A stretch of DNA of 64,000 nt, from positions 31,701 through 95,700 of the forward strand of contig JAPOOG010000072.1 in NCBI GenBank assembly GCA_026713545.1. The letters are read 5' to 3'. The notes below the pieces were generated by a model, which saw nothing but the letters and a program-made list of their open reading frames with translations, ran no database searches and was not told the DNA's origin. The translations under genes and the position numbers were made by a program. Of the stretch, positions 33,305 to 42,476 are shown one piece after another. Position 1 is the stretch's first letter; each line of letters opens with the position of its first letter. This DNA is from Bryobacterales bacterium. GTDB taxonomy: Bacteria > Acidobacteriota > Terriglobia > Bryobacterales > UBA6623.

Positions 33305-34606
33305 TCATGCCTGAGTGATCTGGTCAAGCAGATCGTAGAACTCGGGAAAGGAAACGGATGCGGCATCGGCGTTTCGCAGTTCGGACTCGCGGTTCGCCTT
33401 CAGAGAAGCGACCGCAAAGGCCATAGCAATTCGATGGTCGCCGAATGAATCAAGCCGAGATGCGCGGAAGGATTGCCGGCCGGGGATGCGAAGGCCATCG
33501 GGACCGACCTCTGCAAGCACACCCATGCGCGCAAGGTTGTCGGCGACGGTGGTGATGCGGTCCGTCTCTTTCAGCCGCAGCTCGCCGGCATCGCGGATGA
33601 TCAACCCGTCGGCACTGGCTGCTCCGAGCACAGCGAGCATCGGGATTTCATCGATCACTGCGGCGGTCATGTCTCCTTCGATGACTCCGCCTTGCAGCGG
33701 CGCCTGTCGGGCTGACTCAGGTCCGCAAACAAGGATTCCCCCAATCGGCTCGCCATACTTGCGGCTACGATCGAGGATTTTGATGTCGGCGCCCATGCCG
33801 CAGAGCACGTCGAGTAGGGAGGTCCGTGTCGGGTTGAGCCCGAGACCTTCGATCTTCAACTCGGAGCCGGGGAGCAGCAAGGCGGCGCCAATAAAGAATG
33901 CGGAGGAGGAGATGTCGCCCGGCACCGTTAGTTCCCGAGCGGTCAACCCGGGTTGACCGAGAAGGCGGATTTCGTTGCCTTCGACCTCGACATCGGCTCC
34001 GAACTCGCCGAGGGCGATTTCGGAATGGTCTCGCACAGGGAGGGGCTCGCGCACGCTGGTCCATCCGGGTGCGGATAGGGCGGCGAAAAGAACGGCGGTC
34101 TTGACCTGGGCACTGGCAACAGGGAGTTCGTAGTCGATGGCGCTGAGCCCGCCTCCGAGGATGCGGAGGGGAGGGAAGTTGCCCTCGTGGGCATCGATGC
34201 GGGCGCCCATCTGCTCGAGCGGAGTGATGATGCGCTTCATGGGCCTCCGGGAGAGTGATGCATCACCGGTTATTTCCGAGATGAATGGTTGCCCCGCGAG
34301 GATCCCGGAGAGCATTCGGATCGTCGAACCGGAGTTGCCGGCATCGAGTATCCCGGCCGGGGCCTTGAGCCCGGAGAGGCCGCCTCCTTCGACGATCACC
34401 TCGTTCCCGTCGCGGTCTATTGGGACGCTCAGTCTGCGGAGGCATTCGAGCGTTGCGGCGCAATCGGCGCCGGTGGAATAGTTTCGGATGACGCTGCGGC
34501 CCTCGGCGACGGCGGCCAATATGGCGTAGCGATGGGAGATCGACTTGTCACCGGGGAGCCAGATGCGACCCTTTACGGAGCGGGCTGGTTGCAGTTTGCG
34601 CGTCAT
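33305..34606 (-). CDS. aroA: 3-phosphoshikimate 1-carboxyvinyltransferase (EPSP synthase)
   Basis: About 433 residues with 'GDKSISHRYAILAAVAEG', 'LDAGNSGSTIRMLSGILA', 'GDASLSRRPMKRII' and 'LRLKETDRI', and the C-terminal 'FGDHRIAMAFAVASL'. It transfers enolpyruvate from PEP to shikimate 3-phosphate in aromatic amino acid synthesis. The Nudix gene ends 10 nt upstream on the same strand, so the two are probably co-transcribed. Confidence 0.96.
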   Translation of the reverse strand: MTRKLQPARSVKGRIWLPGDKSISHRYAILAAVAEGRSVIRNYSTGADCAATLECLRRLSVPIDRDGNEVIVEGGGLSGLKAPAGILDAGNSGSTIRMLSGILAGQPFISEITGDASLSRRPMKRIITPLEQMGARIDAHEGNFPPLRILGGGLSAIDYELPVASAQVKTAVLFAALSAPGWTSVREPLPVRDHSEIALGEFGADVEVEGNEIRLLGQPGLTARELTVPGDISSSAFFIGAALLLPGSELKIEGLGLNPTRTSLLDVLCGMGADIKILDRSRKYGEPIGGILVCGPESARQAPLQGGVIEGDMTAAVIDEIPMLAVLGAASADGLIIRDAGELRLKETDRITTVADNLARMGVLAEVGPDGLRIPGRQSFRASRLDSFGDHRIAMAFAVASLKANRESELRNADAASVSFPEFYDLLDQITQA

Positions 34607-34616
34607 CGGGAAACGG

Positions 34617-35018
34617 CTATTGTGGGGCCTTCACCGCCCGCGATGCGAGACGGCGAACGAAGTCTACGTCGCCGTCGAGGAAGTCAAACGCCGGCAGGTC
34701 ACTGCGTTGCGCCCAGCGAACCTCGGCGAACTGCTCATAGCACGGTTCGCCGTCGAAAGAAGTCACCGCGAAAAAGATCAGCTCCATCGGCTTTCGTCCC
34801 GGGTATTCATAGTGGTAGCGCTCGATTTCCGAATCGATCCGCGCTTCGATCGACAGCTCTTCGCGCAACTCCCGCAGCAACGCCTCGGCGGGCAGCTCAC
34901 CGTCTTCCAACTTGCCTCCCGGGAACTCCCACTTGCCGTCGTAATCCTGATCGGCGCGGCGGCGGCAGATAAGAACGCGGCCATCACGCTCGATGACAGC
35001 GGCAGCGACGGTAATCAT
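34617..35018 (-). CDS. Nudix hydrolase, MutT-like
   Basis: About 133 residues with the Nudix box 'GGKLEDGELPAEALLRELREELSI' (quoted in two parts: GGKLEDGELPAE and LLRELREELSI), placed after 'VLICRRRADQDYDGKWEFPGG', the MutT-like approach. It probably hydrolyses 8-oxo-dGTP or a related damaged nucleotide. It sits directly before aroA on the same strand. Confidence 0.93.
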   Translation of the reverse strand: MITVAAAVIERDGRVLICRRRADQDYDGKWEFPGGKLEDGELPAEALLRELREELSIEARIDSEIERYHYEYPGRKPMELIFFAVTSFDGEPCYEQFAEVRWAQRSDLPAFDFLDGDVDFVRRLASRAVKAPQ

Positions 35019-35339
35019 GTCAGGAGTGCGCGGACGAGCAGAGTCCGGAGCGGCGTGGGCGACCCGCCCCTCGCGGCGTGAACCCCGGGCGAGAAAGTCG
35101 TTCTTGAGTCCGGCGACCGGTCAGGGTTCGCCAGAGAACGCAGACTCCAGGCTCGAGTACCGTCGGCCTGAAAGCACCGTCCTACCGTAGCCCCGAGGGG
35201 CCGGGTGCGAACGAGTTGCCTCCGGCTACGGATTGTAAAACAGAGTTCCCCCCGGGTTTCGAGCGGGGCGTGCATCCATTCCCCAGCCTGTCGTCCCAGG
35301 GTTCACACCGCGAAAGGCGGCCGCCCTGCACACTCAGTA
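35019..35339. other. Intergenic region between argS and the Nudix gene
   Basis: About 321 nt, GC-rich, with several short inverted repeats (for example around 35195-35235) but no U-rich terminator. The ORFs in this stretch lack recognisable motifs. I see no gene here. Confidence 0.5.
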
Positions 35340-37418
35340 TTACATCACTTTGGGCGAGGGAATACCCATCGTGTCAAGTACGCGGGTGAGTTCGCCGAGG
35401 AAGAACTGAGCCATCCACAGCAGGAAGGTTTTCCTGAAGTCATCGGGCTCATTGAGAATGTGGTGCTGATGATAAAAGTTGTTGAACATCTGTGCGAGCC
35501 GGAAAGCGTAGCGGGCGAGTTGGGCGGGCTCTTCGGCAGCCACAGCGCGATCGATGGCCCACTCTCCGCGCGAGGCCTCGAGCAGAAGTTGCCAGCAGTC
35601 CTCTTGGGCGAGTTGCTCTTCAAAAGCCGTCCGATCGAGTTGCTTGTCGAAATCGGGGAGCGACTCGCCGCGCTCTGCAAGCGTTCGCAAAATGTTACGG
35701 GCACGAACCGACGCGTATTGAACATACGGCCCTGTTTCACCGTCGAAGCTGAGTGCTTCTTGAAGGTCGAAAGCGATTACCGTCGTCCGTGTGAAGCGCA
35801 GCATGAAGTAGCGCAGGGCGCCGACAGCGATTTCCGAGGCAATCCTGTGCTGCTCTTCTTCCGGCGTGTCGGCGTGGCGGCTGTGGACTTCTTCGAGCGC
35901 CTTGTCGATCAGCATATCGATCAGGTCGTCGGCCTTCACGCCGAGTCCCTTGCGGCCCGACACCTCGACGAACGAGCGCCTCTTGTCTTCGTCGGTCAGT
36001 TCAATGCCAAGTTCGGCGCAGCAGCGCGGCGTCAGCGCCACCATCTCGTAGGAGAAGTGGACCGAGTCACGCGCCTGCTGCTCGAAGCCGAGTGATCGCA
36101 GCCCGGCTCGAACGACATCCTGAAGGTAAGACTGCCGTACGTCGATGACGTTGTAGATTTTCTCGCCGTGTCCGAAGCGCGGCGCACTCGCGTCGCCTTC
36201 ACCGGCAGAGGAGGCCCATAGCTCGCGGCCGTCCGTGTAGGTGCGGAAGGACACGTAGCGGAAATCCTTGTCGATCAGGCCGAACTTCCAAAGCTGGTAG
36301 GCAATGTCTTTCCCGACGTAAGTGACAGTACCGTTCGAGCGGACAATAACCTTATCCTGATCCTGGTCCTCCGTGATTTCCGATTGGTTCACAGCGGAAC
36401 CCTTCTTGCTGAGTTTCCGGGTCGTCTTCAGTGACTCTTGGAAGAGGCGAGCGGGCATGATCCAGCAACCCTTGTTCTTGCCCTCGGCTTCGAGGACGAT
36501 CGCGCCATGCTCTTTGAGAAGTTCAAAGGCTGAATCCCAGAAGCGTAGATGCAGAATCTCACTCTCGCGCGGCAGTACATCGTACTCGACGCCAACGCGC
36601 CCCATCGTGTCAAGGTGCTTGTTCACGATGGCGTTTGAGACGATACGGCCCGTCTCGGCGAGTTCACCTTCATCGGATTCAATGGCGTGAAGAGTTGCGG
36701 CGCGCCACTCTAGAGATTCGGGTTCGGCTTTATAGTGCTGCGAGGTGCGGGCGTAGAGGTCCCAGCAGCGATAATCGAAGCGAAGATCGCGGTCGTCGAC
36801 AAGGGCCTGCACTTGCCCGGGTGTTTTCTTTTCCAGGAAGTGGAATCCCACGACGACGTCGGCGACCTGCACGCCGGTGTTATCGATATAGTTCTGGACT
36901 TCGACGGTGTGACCGAGCCGGCGAAGCATGCGAACGAGCGTGTCGCCCATGACGGCGTTGCGCAGGTGTCCGATGTGCGCCGCTTTGTTGGGATTAATGT
37001 TCGTGTGCTCGACGATGATTTTGGGGGTGCTTGACTCCGGAGCAGTGGCGGTTCTGCAAAGGAGGCTCTCTCCATAGGCGCCGCGGTCGAATCGGACATT
37101 GATGTAACCCCCAGCGGCGACTTCGAATAAGGCGACACCCTCGATAGGCGGAAGTTCGGTGACCATCTCCTCGGCGATCCGGCGGGGGGCTCGCTTCAGC
37201 GTCTTCGCCAACGAAAAGCACACCGGCAGCGCGAGTTCGCCAAAGTTGGATTGCCGCGGCTGCTCGATGACGACGGAGATGTTCGCGTCATATCGTTGCC
37301 GAATGTGCGCTGCGACCGCGTCGCGTACACGATGGGCGAGAACAAGGAACACGGGAAGCTGACTGGGCTGGGGTGGCGCGGCGGTGTTCGGCGAGCCCTT
37401 CGAGGGAGTAGAATTCAT
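35340..37418 (-). CDS. argS: Arginyl-tRNA synthetase
   Basis: About 692 residues. The class I HIGH motif is in 'NINPNKAAHIGHLRNAVMGD', with 'VQNYIDNTGVQVADVVVGF', 'VRSNGTVTYVGKDIAYQLWKFG', and the KMSKS-equivalent 'EVSGRKGLGVKADDLIDML'. The C-terminal anticodon-binding DALR domain ends 'LARYAFRLAQMFNNFYH'. An N-terminal extension of about 25 Pro/Ser-rich residues precedes the usual start. It attaches Arg to tRNA-Arg. Its place near the arg operon is notable but it has its own promoter region. Confidence 0.95.
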   Translation of the reverse strand: MNSTPSKGSPNTAAPPQPSQLPVFLVLAHRVRDAVAAHIRQRYDANISVVIEQPRQSNFGELALPVCFSLAKTLKRAPRRIAEEMVTELPPIEGVALFEVAAGGYINVRFDRGAYGESLLCRTATAPESSTPKIIVEHTNINPNKAAHIGHLRNAVMGDTLVRMLRRLGHTVEVQNYIDNTGVQVADVVVGFHFLEKKTPGQVQALVDDRDLRFDYRCWDLYARTSQHYKAEPESLEWRAATLHAIESDEGELAETGRIVSNAIVNKHLDTMGRVGVEYDVLPRESEILHLRFWDSAFELLKEHGAIVLEAEGKNKGCWIMPARLFQESLKTTRKLSKKGSAVNQSEITEDQDQDKVIVRSNGTVTYVGKDIAYQLWKFGLIDKDFRYVSFRTYTDGRELWASSAGEGDASAPRFGHGEKIYNVIDVRQSYLQDVVRAGLRSLGFEQQARDSVHFSYEMVALTPRCCAELGIELTDEDKRRSFVEVSGRKGLGVKADDLIDMLIDKALEEVHSRHADTPEEEQHRIASEIAVGALRYFMLRFTRTTVIAFDLQEALSFDGETGPYVQYASVRARNILRTLAERGESLPDFDKQLDRTAFEEQLAQEDCWQLLLEASRGEWAIDRAVAAEEPAQLARYAFRLAQMFNNFYHQHHILNEPDDFRKTFLLWMAQFFLGELTRVLDTMGIPSPKVM

Positions 37419-37702
37419 TGTGCCACACGGGATCAGTACCGACGCGTGTTCCGAACTGGGAGTGCGATGCGCTGTAATGACTTACCGTTTCTCCATGCAG
37501 GACGACCTTTCGTTGCTGGAGAATCGGGAAGTCGGCGATGAAATGGCTCAAGACGAATGCCTGGAAACTCGAGACGGGCGGCTCCGATTGACGTGCTGAT
37601 TGGCCAAGCAAGGGGAATTGCCTTCCAGCGATGGCCGCTACTCTGTGATCCATTGCATCACGATGGCCATGGACCTTAGCTCCGACCGAGGATTCTTCCA
37701 CC

Positions 37703-38890
37703 ATGCCTGAGAACTTTCTTGCCTCGATCTACACCTATTCCTGGGATCTCACTGACGAGGGCCTCGACCGCTCACTCAACCGCATTGCGGACATCGCACA
37801 TTGCGACGAAGTGATGCTTACACCCTCGTACCACGTATCGACATACTTTCTGCCTCACAACCCGACGCGGCCTCTGTATTACGGCGAGGATGGAGCGGTT
37901 TACTTCCATCCGGACTACAAGCGGTACTTCCGTACTCGTATCCGTCCGCATGTCAGCGATGTGGTGGATCAAGAAGGCTATTTCGAGCGGGTTGTCGAAG
38001 CGATCAACAAGCGCGGACTCAAGTTCAGCGCCTGGATTGTCTATTGTTACAACCACTATCTGGCCCGTACGTATCCTGAGTTCGCGAAGCACGACGCTTT
38101 TGGCAATCCGTATCTCGCGCAGCTCAGCACGGCCCCGCCGGACACTCAAGAGTACCTGGCCGCGCTGACGGAGAACATCGTTCAGGTTTATAAGCCGTCC
38201 GCAGTGCACGTCGAGTCGCTGTCTCGCCTGCGGTGGCGCTACGGGTTTCGTAATCCCAAGGTGCTGTCGGAGATCACCGATCGGGTGGAGTTTCTAATGG
38301 GATTGGATTTCAATCCGGCGGCGGTGGCTTACTGCACCAAACAAGGCTTTGACGGTCCGGAGTTCCAGAAATCGGTGGTGAACTGGCTGCGGCCGCGGTT
38401 GGCGCGTCTCCCCACAGAGAGTGACCGCGATCCGGCGGATGAGGCCTGGATCAAGGAGGCTTTCGACGGGCGACTCAATGACTGGCTGCATCTTCGGAGA
38501 AAACAAACGACGGCACTCTGGACAAGGATCGCGAATATCATCCATGACGGCGGAGCCAAGATTCAGTCCGTCTTGGCTACGAGTGAATCACAGCAGAGGA
38601 CGGACATCAGCCCTTCTGCGAACCGCTATCTGGACCGTGTGACGGTAGGTCCGTTCCAGTCCATAGTAGAAGGTAAAGCCGGCGTCCAGCACATCAAAGG
38701 TGCGATCAACGAAGGTGGGGGCGTGATGGTTTCGACTCAGCCCGGACGAATGACGCGAGCTGAGCCGTTGGAGGAGGAGGTCAGCATCGCCAAGAAGTCA
38801 GGCGCGGGCGGTTGCACTTTCTACAACTATGGGTTGCTTCGTGAAGAGCAGCTCGGGTTCGTAGGCTCGGCGATCAGAAGAGTCGCATGA
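37703..38890 (+). CDS. Uncharacterised TIM-barrel-like protein, possibly glycoside hydrolase related
   Basis: About 395 residues, no signal peptide. The pattern suggests a (beta/alpha)8 barrel of the hypothetical glycoside-hydrolase type: 'LNRIADIAHCDEVMLTPSYH', 'AINKRGLKFSAWIVYCYNHYLA', 'QVYKPSAVHVESLSRLRW' and a C-terminal 'AKKSGAGGCTFYNYGLL'. I do not recognise a defined family; catalytic acids cannot be named. The ATG at 37703 is preceded by a 284-nt gap in which I see nothing definite. Confidence 0.6.
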   Translation: MPENFLASIYTYSWDLTDEGLDRSLNRIADIAHCDEVMLTPSYHVSTYFLPHNPTRPLYYGEDGAVYFHPDYKRYFRTRIRPHVSDVVDQEGYFERVVEAINKRGLKFSAWIVYCYNHYLARTYPEFAKHDAFGNPYLAQLSTAPPDTQEYLAALTENIVQVYKPSAVHVESLSRLRWRYGFRNPKVLSEITDRVEFLMGLDFNPAAVAYCTKQGFDGPEFQKSVVNWLRPRLARLPTESDRDPADEAWIKEAFDGRLNDWLHLRRKQTTALWTRIANIIHDGGAKIQSVLATSESQQRTDISPSANRYLDRVTVGPFQSIVEGKAGVQHIKGAINEGGGVMVSTQPGRMTRAEPLEEEVSIAKKSGAGGCTFYNYGLLREEQLGFVGSAIRRVA

Positions 38891-39075
38891 AGCCTGCCGC
38901 CAGAGTGAGTGTCGAGAAAAACGTCAGTCCACTTTCGGGAAAGCTGACCGCACAACCAAAGGATGGAGTCGTCACGGGAATTAGAGCAGCGATCCAAAAC
39001 TGGCATTCGACATGGGTTTCTTCGATCTGTTTGAGACCCACGCTCTCACCCATGCGATAATCTACGCCGACAAGC

Positions 39076-40026
39076 ATGACAACCATGAATCACCTGTCAC
39101 GCCGTGACTTTCTGGCCGCTGCGAGTGGCGCCGCCGGTTACCTTGCCTGCGGAGGTGGAGAAGGACCTCTCTCTCCTGAAAAAAAGGAAGAAGCACAGGC
39201 ACGGGACTACCCGATCATCGACATCCATCAGCACTTGCCCTTTTCGGGGAGGCAGGCGGATACCCTGCTGGATCATCAGCGGACGATGGGGATCTCGAAG
39301 ACGGTGATGCTTCCTGCTGGGCGCAAGTACGCCTTGGCGGCGGAGGCCGGGGGAAACGAGATCGTCTATCCGTTCGTACAGAAGCACCTGGACGAGTACT
39401 CTTTCTTCGCAAATGAGCTGCCCGACATACCCGAGACGAGGGAAGTGCTGGAGAAATATCTGAAGTTGGGCGCCATCGGCATCGGCGAGCAGAAGTTTCC
39501 GGTCGACTGTGACTCGAAGCACATCGAGCTGGTGGCGTCGATCGCGCAAGAGTTCGATGTGCCAGTCCTGATGCACTTCCAGCACGAGGCATACAACTTC
39601 CACATCGAGCGCTTCCACAAGATTCTCGAGAAGTTCCCCAAGGTGAACTTCATCGGGCACGCGCAAACCTGGTGGGGCAACATCGACAAAAATCACGACC
39701 AAGCCGTGATGTATCCGAAAACGCCGGTAACGCCCGGCGGCATCTCCGACCGCTACCTGAGCGACTACGAGAACATGTACGGCGACCTTTCCGCCGGATC
39801 GGGACAGAACTCCTTAAAGCGGGACGAGGAGCAGGCCCGGGGGTTCATCGAGCGACATCAGCACAAGCTGTTGTTCGGAAGCGATTGCAGCGATTCCGAT
39901 GGCCGGGGCGAAAACTGTATCGGCGCCAATACGTTGGCCATCCTCAGGCGGTTGGCGCCGGACGACATGGCATTGAAAAAGATCCTGCACGACAACGCGG
40001 CGCGCATCATGCGCGTCGGGGTGTGA
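39076..40026 (+). CDS. Secreted amidohydrolase (amidohydrolase_2 family)
   Basis: About 316 residues. The N-terminus 'NHLSRRDFLAAASGAAGYLACGG' is a twin-arginine signal ending near a Cys, so lipid attachment is possible though the lipobox is not canonical. The barrel has 'PIIDIHQHLPF' (first metal ligands), 'VPVLMHFQHE', 'NFIGHAQTWW' and 'LLFGSDCSDSDG' (catalytic Asp), the order expected for amidohydrolase_2 decarboxylase/hydrolases. Start could be ATG 39076 or 39085. Substrate unknown. Confidence 0.82.
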   Translation: MTTMNHLSRRDFLAAASGAAGYLACGGGEGPLSPEKKEEAQARDYPIIDIHQHLPFSGRQADTLLDHQRTMGISKTVMLPAGRKYALAAEAGGNEIVYPFVQKHLDEYSFFANELPDIPETREVLEKYLKLGAIGIGEQKFPVDCDSKHIELVASIAQEFDVPVLMHFQHEAYNFHIERFHKILEKFPKVNFIGHAQTWWGNIDKNHDQAVMYPKTPVTPGGISDRYLSDYENMYGDLSAGSGQNSLKRDEEQARGFIERHQHKLLFGSDCSDSDGRGENCIGANTLAILRRLAPDDMALKKILHDNAARIMRVGV

Positions 40027-40233
40027 GCAACGCGCAGCGGTTCTGTAGCGTTCACGAAGCTGCAGGTCTGCCTCCCCTGCGGCCATGAAGGGGTCGCCAG
40101 CGATGAGGAGCTTACCGACTTGCCACAGCCCCAACAGATGTATGCGAGGATGCGTACTGACGAGATGTTTTTTACAACTCACGGCGCGAACCTGCTGATA
40201 AACATCCGCGGCTCCGTTGCTTCTGAATGACAT

Positions 40234-41556
40234 ATGCCCAGCCTCGAGAGAAGAACCTTCCTTTCCTCTGTAGCAATGGGTGCGGCTACAACGATTGCTG
40301 GTCCGGGCGCCACACAAGACGGTTCATCGAGCAAACGATTCCGGGTCGGATGCATCGGCATGGGCCGTCGCGGACGGGGCGTGATGAGAACGGCGCTTCG
40401 GAACCCGGAGACGGAGGTCGTCGCCATCAGCGAAGTCTACGAGCCGAACATCGAGTTGGCTCTCAAGATGGCGCCCGGCTTGAAGGTGTACCGAGACTTC
40501 CGCGACTTGCTGGCGGCCAACGACATCGATGCGGTGTGCATCATGACGCCCGACCACTGGCACGCCTATATGACTGTCGAGGCCTGCAAGGCCGGCAAGG
40601 ATGTCTACGTCGAGAAGCCCGTCTCGGTGACCGTCCATGAAGGCCGGATGATGGTCAAGGCCGCCCGCAAGTACAAGCGCATCGTACAGGTCGGCACGCA
40701 GCAACGGTCCGGCAAGCACTTCGAGAAGGCGGTGGAGATTGTACGAAGCGGCAAGCTCGGCGACATTAGCTTCGTGCGGACATGGAATTACGGCAACGAG
40801 TTCCCCGAAGGCATCGGCAATCCGCCAGACACCGACCCGCCCGGCGACCTCGACTGGGACATGTGGCTCGGCCCAGCTCCCAAACGCGCATTCAACAAGA
40901 ACCGCTTCGGCTATAACCCGAATCACTACTCATACTTCCGCTGGTTCTGGGACTATGCCGGCGGAATGATGACCGACTGGGGCGTCCATTTGCTGGATAT
41001 CGTTCTGTGGGCGATGGACGAGAAGGGTCCGCGCGTCATCACCACCATTGGTGGCAAGTACGCGCTCCAGGACAATCGTGAAACGCCCGACACCATCCAA
41101 GCTACGTACGAGTTTCCCGGTTTTGCATGCGTCTACGAAAACCGCGTCTCGAATGCACAATCAATGTGGGACCAAGGCTACGGCATTCTTTTCCACGGCA
41201 CAGAGGGAACGTTGTTCTTGGACCGCAGCCGTTGGGAGATCATCCCGGAGACCAGGCCCATCGCTGTCGGCAGCCGCCAACGCATGGCGAGATTGATCGG
41301 TGAAAGCGGCGTCCGCGAGAACGAGACCACGACCGACCACTGGGCCGATTTTATCGAGTCCATGAAGACCCGCAAGCCGTCCAGGAGCGACATCGAGAAC
41401 GGTCACCGCTCCACCGCAACCTGCCTGTTGGCAAACGTGTCTCTGCGGAGCCGCCAGCGCATCGAGTGGAACCCCGAAACCGAAACTACGGATAACAAAG
41501 AGGCCCGGACTTACCTGAGGCGTGAATACCGGCCGCCTTGGAAACTGGAATTGTAG
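40234..41556 (+). CDS. Gfo/Idh/MocA-family oxidoreductase with twin-arginine signal
   Basis: About 440 residues. The export signal is 'LERRTFLSSVAMGAATTIAG'. The dinucleotide fold starts 'FRVGCIGMGRRGRGVMRTAL', with 'DAVCIMTPDHWHAYMTVEA' and the family motif 'VYVEKPVSVTVHEGRMM', and the C-terminal sheet has 'WGVHLLDIVLWAM'. Members oxidise sugars or related polyols using tightly bound NAD(P). Such secreted versions are abundant in Planctomycetes and Acidobacteria. Confidence 0.92.
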   Translation: MPSLERRTFLSSVAMGAATTIAGPGATQDGSSSKRFRVGCIGMGRRGRGVMRTALRNPETEVVAISEVYEPNIELALKMAPGLKVYRDFRDLLAANDIDAVCIMTPDHWHAYMTVEACKAGKDVYVEKPVSVTVHEGRMMVKAARKYKRIVQVGTQQRSGKHFEKAVEIVRSGKLGDISFVRTWNYGNEFPEGIGNPPDTDPPGDLDWDMWLGPAPKRAFNKNRFGYNPNHYSYFRWFWDYAGGMMTDWGVHLLDIVLWAMDEKGPRVITTIGGKYALQDNRETPDTIQATYEFPGFACVYENRVSNAQSMWDQGYGILFHGTEGTLFLDRSRWEIIPETRPIAVGSRQRMARLIGESGVRENETTTDHWADFIESMKTRKPSRSDIENGHRSTATCLLANVSLRSRQRIEWNPETETTDNKEARTYLRREYRPPWKLEL

Positions 41557-41602
41557 GCGGGGGCACGGCATCCGGAATGGCTATGGGCTGCGGCGCTCCG
41601 CG

Positions 41603-42190
41603 CTACGCAGCTTTCGCTCGCTGGTATAAGGTGTCGAGGGTCAGGCCGGAGGCGGCTCGGATAGAGAAGCCATAGCGGCGTTGCGGATCGTTGTCTCGCT
41701 TCATGTCGCAACCTCCCTCCCCAAAAAGCGTATTCAAGGCGGCTTCGATGGCGGGTCGAAGCATGCCATCCGTCACGTCGTTGTTCGGAAACTGAAGCCG
41801 GTCGTTGACGCAGAACTCCCATGCTTCCGGCCTGAGTTGCAGTTCAGCGGGATAGGCCGGTTCCGCAACCAAGGCCTTCGCCAAATCCAGGCAGCGCCGG
41901 AATGCCTCGACGATCCGTTCGTCATTCGATCCGCCGAAGTCTTTCTTCCCGGCGTAGAGCACCCCGAGTCCAGGACGGTTGAGGTCGATCGCGAAGTTGC
42001 CTTGATGGCCGGCCAGAAGGATTCCCGGGCCTCGCGCCATGTGCGCATAGTCGGCGAGGTCGACCCACTGTGCAGGATGATTCTTGTCCTGCCTCCATTG
42101 GCCGAAGATCACCAGGAATGGGTCCAATCGGAAGCCGGGCGGCGCTTGGGCAAGCATCTTTACATGGATACGTTGAAGGTCGGCGCTCAT
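41603..42190 (-). CDS. Conserved-looking hypothetical protein
   Basis: About 195 residues with no signal peptide and no motif I recognise. Coding quality looks real: conserved-style segments such as 'ILLAGHQGNFAIDLNRPGLGVLYAG' and 'YAHMARGPGILL', balanced composition, and a start at ATG 42190. It faces the Gfo/Idh gene tail to tail. The 286 nt upstream to the next gene contain no gene I can support. Confidence 0.6.
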   Translation of the reverse strand: MSADLQRIHVKMLAQAPPGFRLDPFLVIFGQWRQDKNHPAQWVDLADYAHMARGPGILLAGHQGNFAIDLNRPGLGVLYAGKKDFGGSNDERIVEAFRRCLDLAKALVAEPAYPAELQLRPEAWEFCVNDRLQFPNNDVTDGMLRPAIEAALNTLFGEGGCDMKRDNDPQRRYGFSIRAASGLTLDTLYQRAKAA

Positions 42191-42476
42191 CTTGAAAAAG
42201 CTTATCGGATTCCTTGCTGAAAAAAAATCGAGCCGGCGACACCGAATCGGTATCGATCAAGTGACCGACGGCTTGGGGCTCTATGTTGGCGGAGAACTGG
42301 CCGGCATTTCTCACCGCGCGGCGAGACGAAATGTGTGAGAGGGCCGTCAGGACGAGGCACGAACTGCTTGGCGCGCACAGGTGTACTTGAAAGTACATCG
42401 AGCACGGCAAGCAAGAGCAACGAAGTCATGGCGGTCTTACCGCGCGCTTCGGCCGGCAGCCGGTGAGAAAAGCAGG

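Noticed and set aside
36379-36430. 'KLSKKGS' in argS considered as the KMSKS motif
   Set aside because: Its position is before the conserved 'RSNGTVTYVGKDIAY' region; the proper equivalent is 'EVSGRKGLG' further on.
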